Of a stretch of DNA of 64,000 bases, positions 63,241 to 64,000 are shown piece by piece. Each line of letters begins with the position of its first letter. Position 1 is the stretch's first letter. Position numbers and translations under genes: made by a program. The DNA lies in NCBI GenBank assembly GCA_051294375.1, contig CM119265.1:21199978-21263977 (forward strand). Direction: 5' to 3'. Origin of the DNA: Paraspadella gotoi. Taxonomy: Eukaryota > Chaetognatha. The notes below the pieces were generated by a model that worked only from the letters and a program-made list of their open reading frames with translations, was not told the DNA's origin and did not search any database.

Positions 63241-63480
63241 AGCCCGGGTGGCGCAGTTCGGAATAGGGGTAATAGGAGGCTTATACAACTAGGCGAGTAC
63301 CTCAAAAGGCGGGGTGAGGGAGATGCAGCTAGACGAGATCCAAAGAGTAAAGGGGTAACCCGACCATGTATGGTAAGCTGGGCTGTCTGGGGTCGAGTCA
63401 ACAGCGGACTAGCGAAAGTTGCAGCTGACAGACAAAAGTAAAGGGTAACGACTGTGGTAAGGGCTGCTGTCGAGTCAGGG
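63241..63480 (+). repeat. Pol III box-like motifs in a noisy tandem repeat
   Basis: TGGCGCAGTTCGG at about 63249-63261 resembles an A-box and GGGTCGAGTC at about 63390 a B-box, but they are about 140 bp apart. The segment from GCAGCTAGAC (about 63325) recurs from GCAGCTGACAG (63421) with indels. Possibly a tRNA-derived SINE seen through poor-quality sequence. Confidence 0.22.
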
Positions 63481-63510
63481 CTCGAGAATTTTCCTTTCCA
63501 TTTTCATGGA

Positions 63511-63570
63511 GAGAAAGAAAGAAAAGAAAGAAAAGAAAGAAAAGAAAGAAAAGAAAGAAAAGAAAGAAAA
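63511..63570. repeat. (GAAAGAAAA)n minisatellite
   Basis: Regular units of about 9 bp (GAAAGAAAA), about six copies. Reads as KERKERK in the plus frame. Confidence 0.8.
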
Positions 63571-64000
63571 ACCCCAAAATGTCATTTTTTTCTGATCCAT
63601 AAATTTCTTTTTTCTCGGTTCATCCCCCGAAATTTTTCCCTTTTTCCGTCTCGTTTAAGTTTATTCCACACTTTTTTTTTATTTCGGATTTTTGTGAATT
63701 TGAAAAAAAATTTCGGCTCGTGAGAGTTTTTGTCACTGATAAATCGAAACTGTGGATGAGGCAATGACGATGATGACGATGACGACGATGATGATGACGA
63801 TGACGAAGAATGATCAATCAGGTAAAGTGATCGTGTAACGATTGAAGATTCTACGAATACTGAATTATTACGACGAATTGAAAGATTTAGTATTGTATTG
63901 TATTGTATTGTATTATATTGTATTTAGTATTGTCATTCCGGCTTAATATTTGACATACCGAAGACAGTCTTCTGTAATTATGAGTTCCGATTACGCTTAA
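63571..64000. other. AT-rich end of window
   Basis: GATGAC-type triplets at 63764-63810 and TATTG/TGTAT pentanucleotides at 63893-63930. No gene. Confidence 0.5.

Larger units (their letters stand above)
57453..63480. repeat. Large duplicated block, noisy copy
   Basis: Begins after a 25-N gap. From about 57760 it follows 50800-57427 in order, with frequent single-base insertions and broken arrays. 63059-63094 matches 57350-57406 (GCGAGGACATTAAAGACATT). Clean sequence resumes near 63481. ORFs here, such as 57866-58501 (211 codons), are not reliable. Confidence 0.85.

Noticed and set aside
63241-63420. Possible tRNA gene (A-box TGGCGCAGTTCGG, TTATA in a loop-like context)
   Set aside because: A- and B-boxes are about 140 bp apart and the arms do not pair. 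Kept only as a weak SINE-like repeat.

Overview
The window is eukaryotic, almost certainly from an invertebrate metazoan. Protein-coding sequence is sparse and split by short GT-AG introns. The intergenic DNA is AT-rich and full of (GA/CT)n dinucleotide arrays, (GAC/GTC)n triplet arrays and purine/pyrimidine tracts. There is no bacterial gene layout. I cannot place the species from the sequence alone.

The only genes I can support well are two neighbouring CAP-superfamily (SCP/PR-1/venom-allergen-like) secreted-protein genes. Both lie on the minus strand, head to tail, between 16792 and 21418. Reading exon by exon gives a 243-residue protein (5 exons merged to 4) and a 266-residue protein (5 exons). 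Each has a signal peptide, the complete CAP His-Glu-Glu-His tetrad, and a separate last exon coding for an unusual C-terminal extension. The splice phases match exactly between the two genes, so they are a tandem duplication. The second gene has one extra intron.

Region by region: 1-10230 holds two divergent copies of one locus (1-3740 against 4082-8705), with three large N gaps, a 23-bp minisatellite and a 1.1-kb palindromic satellite. 10231-16690 is gene-poor and carries GA arrays and a 699-bp MITE with 34-bp terminal inverted repeats flanked by TA. 16690-21470 is the CAP gene pair. 21470-28430 has GA arrays, a CpG-rich stretch, and a second duplicated block that straddles a 25-N gap. 28430-31313 looks like a degenerate LTR-type element with ~310-bp direct repeats. 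31313-36200 is intergenic and includes a GC-rich stretch with two perfect CACGTG palindromes and an RFX-like X-box. 36200-38000 is a third duplicated block. 38000-50800 is gene-poor repeats. 50800-63480 is a fourth, 6-kb duplicated block.

The largest structural pattern is technical rather than biological. In at least four places a sequence is followed or preceded by a second copy full of one-base insertions and deletions. Most of these pairs have a run of exactly 25 Ns between or beside them. That is what uncorrected long reads placed over gaps would look like. The noisy blocks are therefore probably false duplications, and their ORFs should not be trusted. The CAP locus itself shows no such noise: all nine exons keep frame and consensus splice sites.
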